A stretch of DNA of 64,000 nt from an uncultured Clostridium sp. (GCA_934755305.1 CAKVLD010000009.1:9825-73824); one strand, 5' to 3'. Positions 43,023-52,054 are shown, numbered from the stretch's first letter. Notes: generated from the letters alone by a model not told the origin. Numbers and translations: made by a program.

Positions 43023-43521
43023 AAATATCAAGTAAACAAACTTTATTTTCATTTAATGAAGCTTTAACATCTATGACTCTTTGATTTTCTGATCCCCTGT
43101 ACTTTAGGCTTATATTTCTTTTATCCAGTTCAAACCTGCCATCTATAAGTACATCTATACATTTTAATATTTTCTTCTTTTTATCATCTTTAATAATTTG
43201 TTCAAATGTATATCCAGACCAAAGCCATATAGTTTTTCCTGTTTCCTTCTTAATTCTTACTAGAAGATCTACTAAGGAATTATCCATGATTTGTTCCATA
43301 GGCTCACCACCAAGTATATTAACACCTTTAATATTGGTATTATTTACACACCCTATAAACTCATCTTCATTTTCTTTAGTCCATAGATTTCCATACTTAA
43401 AGTCCTGTAATTCCTTGTTAAAGCAGCCCTCACAATTATTAGTACATCCACTAACAAACAAAGTTGTTCTTACTCCAGGACCATTAGTCACATCATATTT
43501 TCTTATTTTTGCATAATTCAC
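43021..43521 (-). CDS. nrdG: Anaerobic ribonucleotide reductase activating protein
   Basis: Radical SAM enzyme that makes the glycyl radical of NrdD. The 166-residue protein has the Fe-S motif CTNNCEGC (Cys-x3-Cys-x2-Cys) and GGEP for SAM binding. The start is GTG at 43521, after GGGG; no ATG alternative keeps the N-terminal strand MNYAKIRKYDVTNGPGVR. It lies 66 bases after nrdD, with an intercistronic hairpin between them. Confidence 0.93.
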   Translation of the reverse strand: MNYAKIRKYDVTNGPGVRTTLFVSGCTNNCEGCFNKELQDFKYGNLWTKENEDEFIGCVNNTNIKGVNILGGEPMEQIMDNSLVDLLVRIKKETGKTIWLWSGYTFEQIIKDDKKKKILKCIDVLIDGRFELDKRNISLKYRGSENQRVIDVKASLNENKVCLLDI

Positions 43522-43553
43522 TTAACATCCCCACCTTAACAAGTATAGATTAA

Positions 43554-43576
43554 AGAGGTGATTTATAATCACCTCT
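43554..43576 (-). promoter_or_regulatory. Intercistronic hairpin between nrdD and nrdG
   Basis: Perfect stem AGAGGTGAT / ATCACCTCT with a 5-base loop; the T-run on the minus strand is weak (CTTTAATC). It may partly terminate or stabilise the nrdD transcript, lowering nrdG relative to nrdD. Confidence 0.6.
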
Positions 43577-43587
43577 AAATAATTATT

Positions 43588-45711
43588 CTATAAATGAAGA
43601 ACTCTATCTCCTATTTCTGCTGTTCTTCCCTTATTCCAAAAATTAGTTCCAATATATCCGCAAGTTCTTCTCATTACTTGCATTTCACTTTCATCCTTAT
43701 TACCACAAGATGGACAATACCAAGTTAAATCCTCATTATTTAACTTTATTTCCCCTGTATAACCACACTTGTAACATATATCAGGCTTTGTATTAATTTC
43801 TGCATATTGAATATTATGATATATAAAGTTTATCACTTGCTCTACTGCCTCTACATTTCTGCTCATATCAGGAACTTCTATATATGAAATACATCCTCCT
43901 AAACTAATATTATGGAATTGAGATTCAAATTTTAATTTACTGAAAGCATCAATTTCTTCACACACATGTACATGATATGAATTTGTATAATAAAGCCTAT
44001 CTGTTACATTTGGAATTTCACCAAACTTTGCTTTATCCAATCTACAGAATCTATAAATTAAATTTTCTGCTGGAGTTCCATATAGACCAACAGCTAACCC
44101 TGTCTCTGCTTTCCATTTTTCACAAGCATCACTCATATGCTTCATTACTTCTAGAGCAAACTTTTCTCCTTCCTTAGTAGTATGGCTTACACCAAGCATT
44201 GCATATACCATCTCACAAATACCTACATATCCAAGAGATAAAGTTGAATATCCATTCTTAAGTAGCTTATCTATCTTTTCTCCTTTTTTTAGTCTTGCTA
44301 TTGCACCATGTTGCCAATGTATTGGAGATACATCTGAGGTTGTGCCCAAAAGCATTTTATGTCTTGTTAATAAAGCTTCTTTACAAAGTTCTAGTCTTTG
44401 ATCTAACATATCCCAAAAAAGATTCATATCTTTATTTGCTATTATCCCTATTTGAGGAAGATTTAAACTTATAACACCTTGATTAAATCTTCCATACCAC
44501 TTGTAATCTCCACTTTCATCTTTATATGTACTTAAATGAGATCTACACCCCATTGGTGGGAATGTATTTCCTTCATAATTTTGTCTCATTATTTTAGCTG
44601 ATTGATAATCTGGTACTAATCTCTTAACAGTACATTGAGCAGCTAACTTTGTTATATAATCATATTTACCACCTTCAAGACAGTTATGATCATCTAATAA
44701 ATAAACTAGTTTCGGAAATGCCTCTCCTATTTCTTGACCTTTATAGTTCTTCATTCCTTTTAGTCTTTGATTTATCATTTCTTCACAAATTAAAGCCATT
44801 TCTTCTTCATATTCGTGTCCTTCTTCAATTTCTAAATAAATTGTTCCAAAAGGTGCTTGCCCATTAGTGGTTTGTAAAGTAGATAATTGATATCTTATTG
44901 TCTGAACTCCATCTTTTAAGTCCTTAATTTTCATATCTAAGGCTAATTCTCTTGCAAGCTTTTCATCTTTATATTTTTCTAAATAAAACTTATAGAATTT
45001 ATCTTCTGTAACTCTAAGGTACTTTGCAAGATGTTTTATTGTTATACTTTGTCCACCATATTGATTACTAGCTACTTGAGCTATTATTTGTGTTGTAACT
45101 GTACATGCAGTTCCAAATGACTTTGGTGTTTCTACTAGCTTTTCATTAATTACAGTCCCATTATCAAGCATATCTTGTAAGTTTATTAGACAACAATTAA
45201 ATATTGGAGATAATGTATAATCCATATCATGCCAATGAATAATTCCTTCATCATGTGCTTGAACCATATGTGCTGGTATTAATCTTCTTCTCGAAATATC
45301 TTTAGAAACTTCACCAGCTATTAAATCTCTTTGTGTTGCTGCTATTACTGAATTCTTATTAGAATTTTCTTTCATTACATCTTCATTCTTTTTATCTAAA
45401 AGACTTAAAATACTTTCATCTGTAGTATTCGTATTTCTTTTAAATTCTTGTACAGCCCTATATCCTTCATAAGCTTTTGCTGTAACTGCTTGTCCGTAAT
45501 GAACCAATCTATCATATACATAACTCTCTATTTTATAAATAGTAGGTACTTCGTCTTCCTCACCAAATTTTTCAAGCGCATCATTGGCTATTAATTTAGC
45601 TATATCTGGTAAATAAATCCCGCTACCATTTTTCATAGCTTTAATTATAGCATCTTCTATTTTATTTCTATCGAAAATAACTTTACTACCATCTCTTTTG
45701 ATTATATCCAT
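43588..45711 (-). CDS. nrdD: Anaerobic ribonucleoside-triphosphate reductase
   Basis: Glycyl-radical enzyme reducing NTPs to dNTPs without oxygen. The 707-residue protein has an N-terminal ATP-cone (residues 1-90, IIKRDGSKVIFDRNKIEDAI), the barrel with active-site cysteines (NCCLINL region), a C-terminal zinc site (CYKCG and CPSCG) and the glycyl radical in RRTCGYIGT. Full length for the family and no intein or break seen. GGAGGAAG precedes the ATG. NrdR boxes lie upstream. It forms an operon with nrdG. Confidence 0.95.
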   Translation of the reverse strand: MDIIKRDGSKVIFDRNKIEDAIIKAMKNGSGIYLPDIAKLIANDALEKFGEEDEVPTIYKIESYVYDRLVHYGQAVTAKAYEGYRAVQEFKRNTNTTDESILSLLDKKNEDVMKENSNKNSVIAATQRDLIAGEVSKDISRRRLIPAHMVQAHDEGIIHWHDMDYTLSPIFNCCLINLQDMLDNGTVINEKLVETPKSFGTACTVTTQIIAQVASNQYGGQSITIKHLAKYLRVTEDKFYKFYLEKYKDEKLARELALDMKIKDLKDGVQTIRYQLSTLQTTNGQAPFGTIYLEIEEGHEYEEEMALICEEMINQRLKGMKNYKGQEIGEAFPKLVYLLDDHNCLEGGKYDYITKLAAQCTVKRLVPDYQSAKIMRQNYEGNTFPPMGCRSHLSTYKDESGDYKWYGRFNQGVISLNLPQIGIIANKDMNLFWDMLDQRLELCKEALLTRHKMLLGTTSDVSPIHWQHGAIARLKKGEKIDKLLKNGYSTLSLGYVGICEMVYAMLGVSHTTKEGEKFALEVMKHMSDACEKWKAETGLAVGLYGTPAENLIYRFCRLDKAKFGEIPNVTDRLYYTNSYHVHVCEEIDAFSKLKFESQFHNISLGGCISYIEVPDMSRNVEAVEQVINFIYHNIQYAEINTKPDICYKCGYTGEIKLNNEDLTWYCPSCGNKDESEMQVMRRTCGYIGTNFWNKGRTAEIGDRVLHL

Positions 45712-45770
45712 AATCCAAACTTCCTCCTACTATTTGTAAATAAAAAACAAAATATTTCTTTTGACGACTT

Positions 45771-45799
45771 ATTATACAATAATTTTTTTAAAATTGCAC
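45771..45799 (-). promoter_or_regulatory. Candidate nrdD promoter
   Basis: Minus-strand GTGCAA (45794-45799), 17-base spacer, TATAAT (45771-45776), downstream of the NrdR boxes. Confidence 0.5.
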
Positions 45800-45811
45800 A
45801 TGCAAATTTAA

Positions 45812-45827
45812 ACAGAAAATATTGTGT
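45812..45827 (-). promoter_or_regulatory. NrdR box, promoter-proximal
   Basis: Plus-strand reading ACAGAAAATATTGTGT matches the NrdR consensus ACACWATATATWGTGT at 14 of 16 positions. Confidence 0.7.
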
Positions 45828-45842
45828 TTATCTTCCTACTAA

Positions 45843-45858
45843 CCACTATATATCGGGT
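45843..45858 (-). promoter_or_regulatory. NrdR box, distal
   Basis: CCACTATATATCGGGT matches the consensus at 13 of 16 positions. It starts exactly 31 bases from the proximal box, three helical turns, the standard spacing of paired NrdR boxes. Confidence 0.7.
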
Positions 45859-45994
45859 TATATAAAGGTTTTTTACAGAAATTTTTTTAAATTAAATTTT
45901 TATAATTGTTATTTTTTCACGGAAATTAAAGTTATAGATTTAATTTTTTGGATATAATCCTGCAGCTTTTGTATATCTTTTTACTTAAATTATC

Positions 45995-47341
45995 TTATTC
46001 CACTTCTAATGTTATTTTACTTAACCATTTCTGTGATTTAAATCTTATAGAAAATATTATTGCCCTTATACATTCATCTATAGCCATTGCTATCCATACC
46101 CCTACTAAACCAAGTCCTAACCTAACACCAAGAATATATGATAATCCTACTGCTACTACCCATGCAAAAATTCCAGTTACAGTAGCTGGTACTACAACAT
46201 CTCCTATAGCAAGTAAACATCTTACCATAACTATATTTACAGCTCGTCCTATTTCTAAGAAAAATTCAATAAATATTATTTTCTTTCCTAAGATCAAAAC
46301 TTCTGGATCTTTTGTAAATAGACCAAAAATAAAATCACTATTAAAATATATAAGTAATGTTATCGTTAATGATACTAGAAGAGATATCTTCATAGTACTC
46401 CATACACGCTTTTCTATTTTTTCAGTTCTATTAGAACCAATTAGATATCCTATCACTATTTGAGTTGCTGCTGAAATAGCTATAGTATATACATAAGCTA
46501 CATTTGCAAGCATACTGGCATAAACCTTGGTAGCTATTACCGCTGTTCCAAAAGTATTAATAAAAGTCAATATACACATTTGAGATAAACTATAGCAAAG
46601 ATCTTCTGCACCTGTTGGTAACCCAATAGATAATACTTTTTTTAATGTTTTAGCTGGAAAAGGGTTAATATATTTAAACTTTATTCTTGCATCTGTTTTT
46701 CTTAATAATAGTATTATTACTATTATTAAACCTATAACTTTACTTATATTAGTTGATATAGCTGCTCCTACTATTCCAAGTCTTGGTGCTCCAAATAATC
46801 CATTTATAAGAATTGCATTTCCAACTATATTTAATATATTCATTACAATAGATGCAAACATAACTTCTTTCATTAGATTATAGCTTCTAAGAGCTGCTGC
46901 TATAACCAAATATAGACCTTGAACTATTATAAAACCACATATTATGTTTAAATAATTACAAGCTTCATTTAAAATTATATCTGGCACATTTAATAATATG
47001 AATAACTTTCTACTACATGTTATTAAAAGAATACTTATAATAACACTAATTGTTACTATTCCAAAAGTTGAAACTGTACAAACTTCCGAAATTTTCTTTT
47101 TATTTTTTGCACCTATATATTGTGAAACAAGTATTGTAGTAGAGATACACATAACATTTAGAAATATTGTAACTATATTAATAATCTGATTAGCATTTCC
47201 TACAGCACCTACAGATACCTCTGAATATTGGCTAATCATAAATTGATCTATATTTCCAACTAAAAGTTGTAATAACAACTCTATAAAAATGGGTATAGAC
47301 ATTTTAAAAACTGTTTTTGTTTCATATTTGATTTCTTCCAA
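45995..47341 (-). CDS. MATE family efflux transporter
   Basis: A 448-residue protein with twelve membrane helices in two similar halves, of the multidrug and toxic compound extrusion family (cation-coupled). The first helix region KMSIPIFIELLLQLLVGNIDQFMISQY and VSQYIGAKNKKK loop are family features; the second half has GLPTGAEDLCYSLSQM and QIVIGYLIGSNRTEK. No ATG exists near the start; TTG at 47341 is used, with a modest GAGAA site, and an internal ATG (fourteenth codon) is the alternative. No neighbouring regulator; substrate unknown. Confidence 0.88.
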   Translation of the reverse strand: MEEIKYETKTVFKMSIPIFIELLLQLLVGNIDQFMISQYSEVSVGAVGNANQIINIVTIFLNVMCISTTILVSQYIGAKNKKKISEVCTVSTFGIVTISVIISILLITCSRKLFILLNVPDIILNEACNYLNIICGFIIVQGLYLVIAAALRSYNLMKEVMFASIVMNILNIVGNAILINGLFGAPRLGIVGAAISTNISKVIGLIIVIILLLRKTDARIKFKYINPFPAKTLKKVLSIGLPTGAEDLCYSLSQMCILTFINTFGTAVIATKVYASMLANVAYVYTIAISAATQIVIGYLIGSNRTEKIEKRVWSTMKISLLVSLTITLLIYFNSDFIFGLFTKDPEVLILGKKIIFIEFFLEIGRAVNIVMVRCLLAIGDVVVPATVTGIFAWVVAVGLSYILGVRLGLGLVGVWIAMAIDECIRAIIFSIRFKSQKWLSKITLEVE

Positions 47342-47418
47342 TTCTCACATTTCTCCTTGAATTTTTTAGCCAATAGATTATATCATAAAAATATAATTTT
47401 AAAAATATAAGACACTAA

Positions 47419-47450
47419 AAAAAGAGATGCTTCTAAATCGAAACATCTCT
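47419..47450 (-). terminator. Terminator after the carbonic anhydrase gene
   Basis: Stem AAGAGATG / CATCTCTT followed by T7 on the minus strand. Confidence 0.75.
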
Positions 47451-47481
47451 TATATAATCTAATATATTATAAAAGTTATAC

Positions 47482-48153
47482 TTAATCTTCAAAAGTAACT
47501 TTGCCATTTAAATTATAGAAAGCTTCTACCACTTTTACTTTTCCTTTTTCTATAAGTTCTTTTATTACAGGATCTGCTTTTATTTGATTTGCAGTATTTG
47601 AAACATTTTTATGTGCCGCTTCATCTATAGATGAACTTCCTTCAATACTTGAATCTATTTTTGATATTAATGATCCAATATTTCCTTCAACCGGCTTATT
47701 TTCTTTCACCGCATTATATTCAGCTGTTACAGCCCCACAATTTTCATGCCCCATAACCACTATCAAAGGTGCACCAGCATGTTCTACCCCATATTCAATT
47801 GAACCAAGGGCATCTGTATCAACTACATTCCCTGCTATTCTTATATCAAATATTTCTCCAAGACCTGTATTAAACACATTTGTTGGTGTAACTCTAGAAT
47901 CAGAACAAGATACAACAACTGCATAAGGATTTTGTCCTTCTACTAATTGTTCTCTTCTTTCAGCAGTTACATTTTTTAATTCAGATTTATCATCAGTAAA
48001 TCTTTTATTACCTTCCTTTAATAATTTAAGTGCTTCATCTGCATCAGATATTTTATAATTTTCTACTTGTGCAACATTATCAGTATTTGTTGTACCACAT
48101 CCTGCTAAACTTAAAGCTGCAAAAATTGCTAATCCTAATGACAATCTTTTCAT
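47482..48153 (-). CDS. Beta-type carbonic anhydrase, lipoprotein form
   Basis: Interconverts CO2 and bicarbonate. The 223-residue protein has a lipoprotein signal (SLGLAIFAALSLAGC, lipobox LAGC near residue 20), so it should be anchored on the outer face of the membrane. The zinc site is complete: CSDSRVTP gives Cys and the Asp-Arg dyad, and GHENCGAV gives His and Cys. Most bacterial beta-carbonic anhydrases are cytoplasmic, so the location is unusual. ATG 48153 is preferred over 48159 because of the AGGAG spacing. Monocistronic. Confidence 0.9.
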   Translation of the reverse strand: MKRLSLGLAIFAALSLAGCGTTNTDNVAQVENYKISDADEALKLLKEGNKRFTDDKSELKNVTAERREQLVEGQNPYAVVVSCSDSRVTPTNVFNTGLGEIFDIRIAGNVVDTDALGSIEYGVEHAGAPLIVVMGHENCGAVTAEYNAVKENKPVEGNIGSLISKIDSSIEGSSSIDEAAHKNVSNTANQIKADPVIKELIEKGKVKVVEAFYNLNGKVTFED

Positions 48154-48351
48154 ATTCATTCTCCTATCTACGACTAATACTTCTACCTATTTACTAACTA
48201 GTAAATATACTACTACTACTACTTTCAAACTTCAAACTTTAAAAATTAGGATAAATAGTTGAATTTGCTGAATTTTTTACATTTATAGAAAAATATAAAT
48301 ATTTTTTTGTTATTTCTTTGAGCTTTTCAAGTTTATAAGTAAACTTATTCT

Positions 48352-49212
48352 TTATAGTATTTCACTTAATTCATTTCTTAATTCATTACTTATTTCAACA
48401 AGAGGTAGTCGTACCTCTCCTGAATCTATTAGCCCCTCTTTATATAATAAATATTTTATCGGAGCTGGATTAGGTTCCTTAAACAATTTTGGAATAAATC
48501 TACTTAGATTTTTCCATATACTTAGCGCAGATTTATAGTCATTATTTTGTATATGCTTATAAACTTTAATAAATTCTTCTGTTTTTATATGAGCTGAAGC
48601 CATTATTCCTCCATCTCCCCCTAAAAGTAGAGAATTATAAAAATATAAATCTTCTCCAGTTAAAACGCTAAAGTTATCTGGTTTATTAATTAATAAGTCT
48701 ATTGTTTGATTAAAATTTCCTGATGCATCTTTTACACCTACTATATTTTTCTTTTCAGACAACCTAAATAATGTCTCATTTTCTATATTTCTACCTGTTC
48801 TATAAGGAATATTATAAAGTATAATATCTAGATCTGTATTATTTGAAATGCTATTGAAATGTTCATATATTCCTCGTTGATCTGGTCTATTATAATAAGG
48901 TGTTACTGATAAAATACCTTGAACTTTATGTCTTTCAGCCACCTTTAATTTTTCTACTACTTCCTTTGTATTATTTCCACCAAGACCTACAAATACCGAA
49001 ATCTTACCATCTGTAATTTCCATAGATTTTTCTAATATTCTTTCATATTCAACTGATGATAATGTAGGAGTTTCTCCTGTAGTTGCCAAAGGCATAATCC
49101 CCGTTACTCCTTTTTCTATATAATGATTTACTAATCTTTCATAAGATTTTAAATCAACTTCACCATCTTTAAATGGTGTTACTACTGGTATCCAAATTCC
49201 TTTAATATTCAT
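48352..49212 (-). CDS. dapA: 4-hydroxy-tetrahydrodipicolinate synthase
   Basis: First committed enzyme of lysine/diaminopimelate synthesis, condensing pyruvate and aspartate semialdehyde. The 286-residue TIM barrel has TTGETPTL, TPYYNRPDQRG and the Schiff-base lysine in VGVKDASG. In spore formers the product also feeds dipicolinate. The gene is preceded by a lysine riboswitch and its terminator, so lysine shuts it off. Plain 286-residue length; ATG follows GGAGG. Confidence 0.92.
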   Translation of the reverse strand: MNIKGIWIPVVTPFKDGEVDLKSYERLVNHYIEKGVTGIMPLATTGETPTLSSVEYERILEKSMEITDGKISVFVGLGGNNTKEVVEKLKVAERHKVQGILSVTPYYNRPDQRGIYEHFNSISNNTDLDIILYNIPYRTGRNIENETLFRLSEKKNIVGVKDASGNFNQTIDLLINKPDNFSVLTGEDLYFYNSLLLGGDGGIMASAHIKTEEFIKVYKHIQNNDYKSALSIWKNLSRFIPKLFKEPNPAPIKYLLYKEGLIDSGEVRLPLVEISNELRNELSEIL

Positions 49213-49251
49213 TTTTTCTTACCTCCAAATACTTGGTAAGGGCTTTTAATA

Positions 49252-49297
49252 ATTTTTTCAAAAAATTTTACCCATCATATTTAAATATGATGGGCAC
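49252..49297 (-). terminator. Riboswitch-controlled terminator of dapA
   Basis: Perfect stem CCCATCATATTT / AAATATGATGGG (49271-49294), then a T-rich run on the minus strand. It lies between the lysine aptamer and dapA. Confidence 0.85.
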
Positions 49298-49333
49298 AAT
49301 AATACACAAAAATTCTTTTCATTTTAATTTTTT

Positions 49334-49502
49334 ATGTAGCCCTCCACTTTCGTGACAGTTATGTATATGTTTTATACATACCCAGAATAAAATCCTGCAA
49401 CTATTTTATTCTTCGGCTATTATACCTTTCGTTTATCTTCTAACATGTGCCCACTAAGACAAATTACTCTTTATAAATAGCGCCTCTACCTTAAACTTTC
49501 CT
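49334..49502 (-). promoter_or_regulatory. Lysine riboswitch (L box)
   Basis: On the minus strand the conserved aptamer blocks appear in order: GGTAGAGGCGC, the AGTA segment, GAAGATAAACGAAAGG, GCCGAAG, CTGGGTA, ACTGTCACG and GTGGAGGGCTAC. The first and last blocks pair (P1). Lysine binding should favour the downstream terminator. Confidence 0.9.
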
Positions 49503-49518
49503 TTTTCTTATTATATTA

Positions 49519-49541
49519 ACTCTTTTTTTATTTTATGTCAA
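49519..49541 (-). promoter_or_regulatory. Promoter of the lysine riboswitch/dapA unit
   Basis: Minus-strand TTGACA at 49536-49541, 17-base spacer, then TAATAT just before the aptamer. Confidence 0.6.
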
Positions 49542-49542
49542 T

Positions 49543-49798
49543 TTATTCTTTTTGCTTTATTTTAAAGGTTTTTGGTGCAAATTTATAAATTAAATAAAGT
49601 GATAAGGGCACAAATAAAGTGGTTACAACAATTATAGTTATAGTAAAATAAATAGATGGTTCCTTAATTTTAAAACACCCAAATCTTATAAAATATATTA
49701 TGTTATTTAATATTACAAATGCATCACTTATAATTAGCATTATTCAATACCTTCTTCTTACCAAAACTTTTACATATATCATTTATTACTAAATTCAT
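49543..49798 (-). pseudogene. ABC transporter deletion scar
   Basis: Two overlapping fragments. From the ATG at 49798, after GGGGTGA, 24 codons read MNLVINDICKSFGKKKVLNN and then stop: this is the usual first strand pair of an ABC ATPase, lost before Walker A. The other frame (ATG 49740 to 49543, 65 residues) has two membrane helices and ends LIYKFAPKTFKIKQKE, like the C-terminus of an ABC-2 permease. The simplest reading is one internal deletion that removed most of an ATPase-permease operon. The 65-residue piece could still be translated. Confidence 0.55.
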
Positions 49799-49859
49799 TT
49801 AATCACCCCACACAATATTACCAATAAAACTTATTCATATCAATTTTTTACAATACAAA

Positions 49860-49894
49860 AAACCTTGTTATCTAACAATTATATATAACAAGGT
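49860..49894 (-). terminator. Terminator after the lysA-like gene
   Basis: Stem AACCTTGTTAT / ATAACAAGGTT, with T-run on the minus strand. Confidence 0.75.
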
Positions 49895-49916
49895 TAAAAT
49901 TAATATTATTTAATAA

Positions 49917-51158
49917 TTAAAAATCAAGAGTTGCAAAATAATCTTCTGGTGTTTCTGCTCTCCTTATTTGCTCTACCGTACCATCCTCATGAAGTAATAA
50001 CTCAGCAGATTTTAACTTACCGTTATAATTATATCCCATAGCAAATCCATGAGCTCCTGTATCATGAATTACTAATAAATCTCCTTTATCTATCTTAGGC
50101 AACTTTCTATCTATAGCAAATTTATCATTGTTTTCACATAATGATCCTGTTATATCATAAATATGATCGCAAGGTTGATTTTCTTTTCCCATTACTGTTA
50201 TATGATGATATGCTCCATACATAGCTGGCCTCATCAAATTAACTGCACAAGCATCTACTCCTATATATTCTTTATGAATATGTTTTTCATGAATAGCTTT
50301 AGTTACTAAATGTCCATATGGTCCAAGCATAAAACGTCCAAGTTCTGTATATATTGCTACATCTCCCATACCAGCTGGAACCAATATTTCTTCATAAGCT
50401 TTTCTTACACCTTCACCTATTACTAAAATATCATTAGGTTCTTGATCAGGTTTATAAGGAATTCCTACTCCTCCTGATAAGTTTATAAATCCTATATGTA
50501 CTCCTGTTTCTTCTTTAAGTTCTACTGCTACTTTAAATAAAATTCTTGCAAGTTCAGGATAATATTCATTTGAAACTGTATTACTAGCTAAGAAAGAATG
50601 TATTCCAAATTCCTTAACACCAAGTTCTTTTAGTCTTAAGAAAGCTTCTGTCATTTGAGGTCTTGTTAATCCATACTTTGCATCTCCTGGATTATCCATA
50701 ATATCTGTACCTAGTTCAAATACTCCCCCTGGATTAAATCTACAGCATAGTTTTTCAGGTATGTCTGCAACCTTTTGTAAAAAATCAATATGTGTTATAT
50801 CATCTAAATTAATAGTTGCATTTAATTTTCTAGCAAGTTGAAATTCTTCTGCAGGAGTATCATTAGACGAAAACATTATTTCTGATTCTTTAAAACCACA
50901 TCTGTCTGACATCATTAATTCTGTTAATGAAGAACAATCAGTTCCACATCCTTCTTCTTTTAATATCTTTAATATGTGTGGATTAGGTGTAGCTTTTACT
51001 GCAAAATATTCTTTAAATCCTTTATTCCACTTAAAAGCTTCCTTTAATTTACGTGCATTTTCTCTTATACCCTTTTCATCATATATATGAAAAGGTGTTG
51101 GAAACTCATTAACTATCCTATCTAACTGTTCTTTTGTTACAAATGGTATCTTATTCAT
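49917..51158 (-). CDS. Diaminopimelate decarboxylase-like PLP enzyme
   Basis: Fold-type III decarboxylase of 413 residues, presumably meso-diaminopimelate to lysine. The PLP lysine is in YFAVKATPNP; GGVGIPY, ELGRFMLGPYG (phosphate and substrate arginine region) and the partner-subunit CENNDKF motif are present. The canonical CESGD of LysA is CENND here, so this is a divergent branch and another amino acid substrate is possible. Its ATG touches the stop of the TrmB gene, so the two are translationally coupled. Confidence 0.8.
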   Translation of the reverse strand: MNKIPFVTKEQLDRIVNEFPTPFHIYDEKGIRENARKLKEAFKWNKGFKEYFAVKATPNPHILKILKEEGCGTDCSSLTELMMSDRCGFKESEIMFSSNDTPAEEFQLARKLNATINLDDITHIDFLQKVADIPEKLCCRFNPGGVFELGTDIMDNPGDAKYGLTRPQMTEAFLRLKELGVKEFGIHSFLASNTVSNEYYPELARILFKVAVELKEETGVHIGFINLSGGVGIPYKPDQEPNDILVIGEGVRKAYEEILVPAGMGDVAIYTELGRFMLGPYGHLVTKAIHEKHIHKEYIGVDACAVNLMRPAMYGAYHHITVMGKENQPCDHIYDITGSLCENNDKFAIDRKLPKIDKGDLLVIHDTGAHGFAMGYNYNGKLKSAELLLHEDGTVEQIRRAETPEDYFATLDF

Positions 51159-51860
51159 TTAAATATCGCGCCCTTCCTTTATTTCTATTAATTTAATTTC
51201 ATTAGTTAATGATTCTTTAAAAACATCAACTATATTGCTATTGCTTGAATATAAACAAGTTGAATTCATTTCATCTTCTATTTCCCCAGTTAAAACATAT
51301 TTTGAATCAACTATTAACCTGATTTGTTTTAAATTTTGTTCTTTATGATAAACCTTTACCCCTTGAAATTCAAAGGAGGAATTAGTTATTATAACTATTT
51401 TTATTTTTCTTTCTTTCAATATATTAAGTTCATCTATAACTAAATTTAATATTTCATCACATACAAATAAATAAACTCTTTCTTTAGCATTTACAATCAT
51501 ATGTCTAAATTTATTCATTATATGATTTTTACCTTTAATAGTTATATAACCACCATCTTTTATTTTTTTCATTGGAATACTTTTCATAAGACTATTTTTA
51601 TTATTCTCCATGAATTTTATTTTATTTTCACAAAATTCTTTTATATTTACTGGAGTATATTTTACTGCTCCATCTTCTATAATATAAGCTGCTCCCTTAT
51701 CAACAAGCCCAGCTAATGCACTATAAGAATTAGATCTGGATATTCCTGTAAGTTTAGAAACTTCATATCCATTTAATTCGCCTTCCCTACATAATAAAAA
51801 ATATATATTAGCTTCTTGCCTAGTTAATCCAAAACTCATTAAAGCTTCTATTCTATCCAT
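51159..51860 (-). CDS. TrmB-family transcriptional regulator
   Basis: A 233-residue regulator with an N-terminal winged helix (LMSFGLTRQEANIYFLLCREG, then YEVSKLTGISRSNSYSALAGLVDKGAA) and a C-terminal effector domain of the TrmB/PLD-like type (FRHMIVNAKERVYLFVCDEI, KIVIITNSS). First gene of an operon with the decarboxylase and probably its regulator. A TTCCT-N4-AGGAA palindrome at the transcription start is the likely binding site. Effector unknown, perhaps lysine or diaminopimelate. Confidence 0.85.
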   Translation of the reverse strand: MDRIEALMSFGLTRQEANIYFLLCREGELNGYEVSKLTGISRSNSYSALAGLVDKGAAYIIEDGAVKYTPVNIKEFCENKIKFMENNKNSLMKSIPMKKIKDGGYITIKGKNHIMNKFRHMIVNAKERVYLFVCDEILNLVIDELNILKERKIKIVIITNSSFEFQGVKVYHKEQNLKQIRLIVDSKYVLTGEIEDEMNSTCLYSSNSNIVDVFKESLTNEIKLIEIKEGRDI

Positions 51861-51883
51861 TTTATATCATCTCTTTCAAAGTG

Positions 51884-51897
51884 TTCCTGTTTAGGAA
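51884..51897. promoter_or_regulatory. Inverted repeat at the TrmB operon start
   Basis: TTCCTGTTTAGGAA, 5-base arms around 4 bases, located 1 base downstream of the -10 element; probable autoregulatory operator. Confidence 0.6.
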
Positions 51898-51898
51898 T

Positions 51899-51927
51899 AC
51901 TATACCCCCTTTTAATAATTTAGTCAA
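51899..51927 (-). promoter_or_regulatory. Promoter of the TrmB-lysA operon
   Basis: Minus-strand TTGACT (51922-51927), 17-base spacer, TATAGT (51899-51904). Confidence 0.7.
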
Positions 51928-51981
51928 TACCATTCTACGCTTTAAATTAATTTTTTATTTTTATAAATACTTAAATAAAAA

Positions 51982-52040
51982 TAGAAACTATATTAAGCTT
52001 TTTAAAATTTAATTTATTTTAAAACTTAATATAGTTTCTA
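51982..52040 (-). terminator. Terminator after cvfB
   Basis: Perfect outer stem TAGAAACTATATTAAG / CTTAATATAGTTTCTA with further AT pairing inside. Confidence 0.75.
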
Positions 52041-52054
52041 TAAATTACATAAAA

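Noticed and set aside
45948..46463. Plus-strand 171-residue reading frame
   Set aside because: Antisense shadow of the MATE gene with low-complexity composition and no ribosome binding site.
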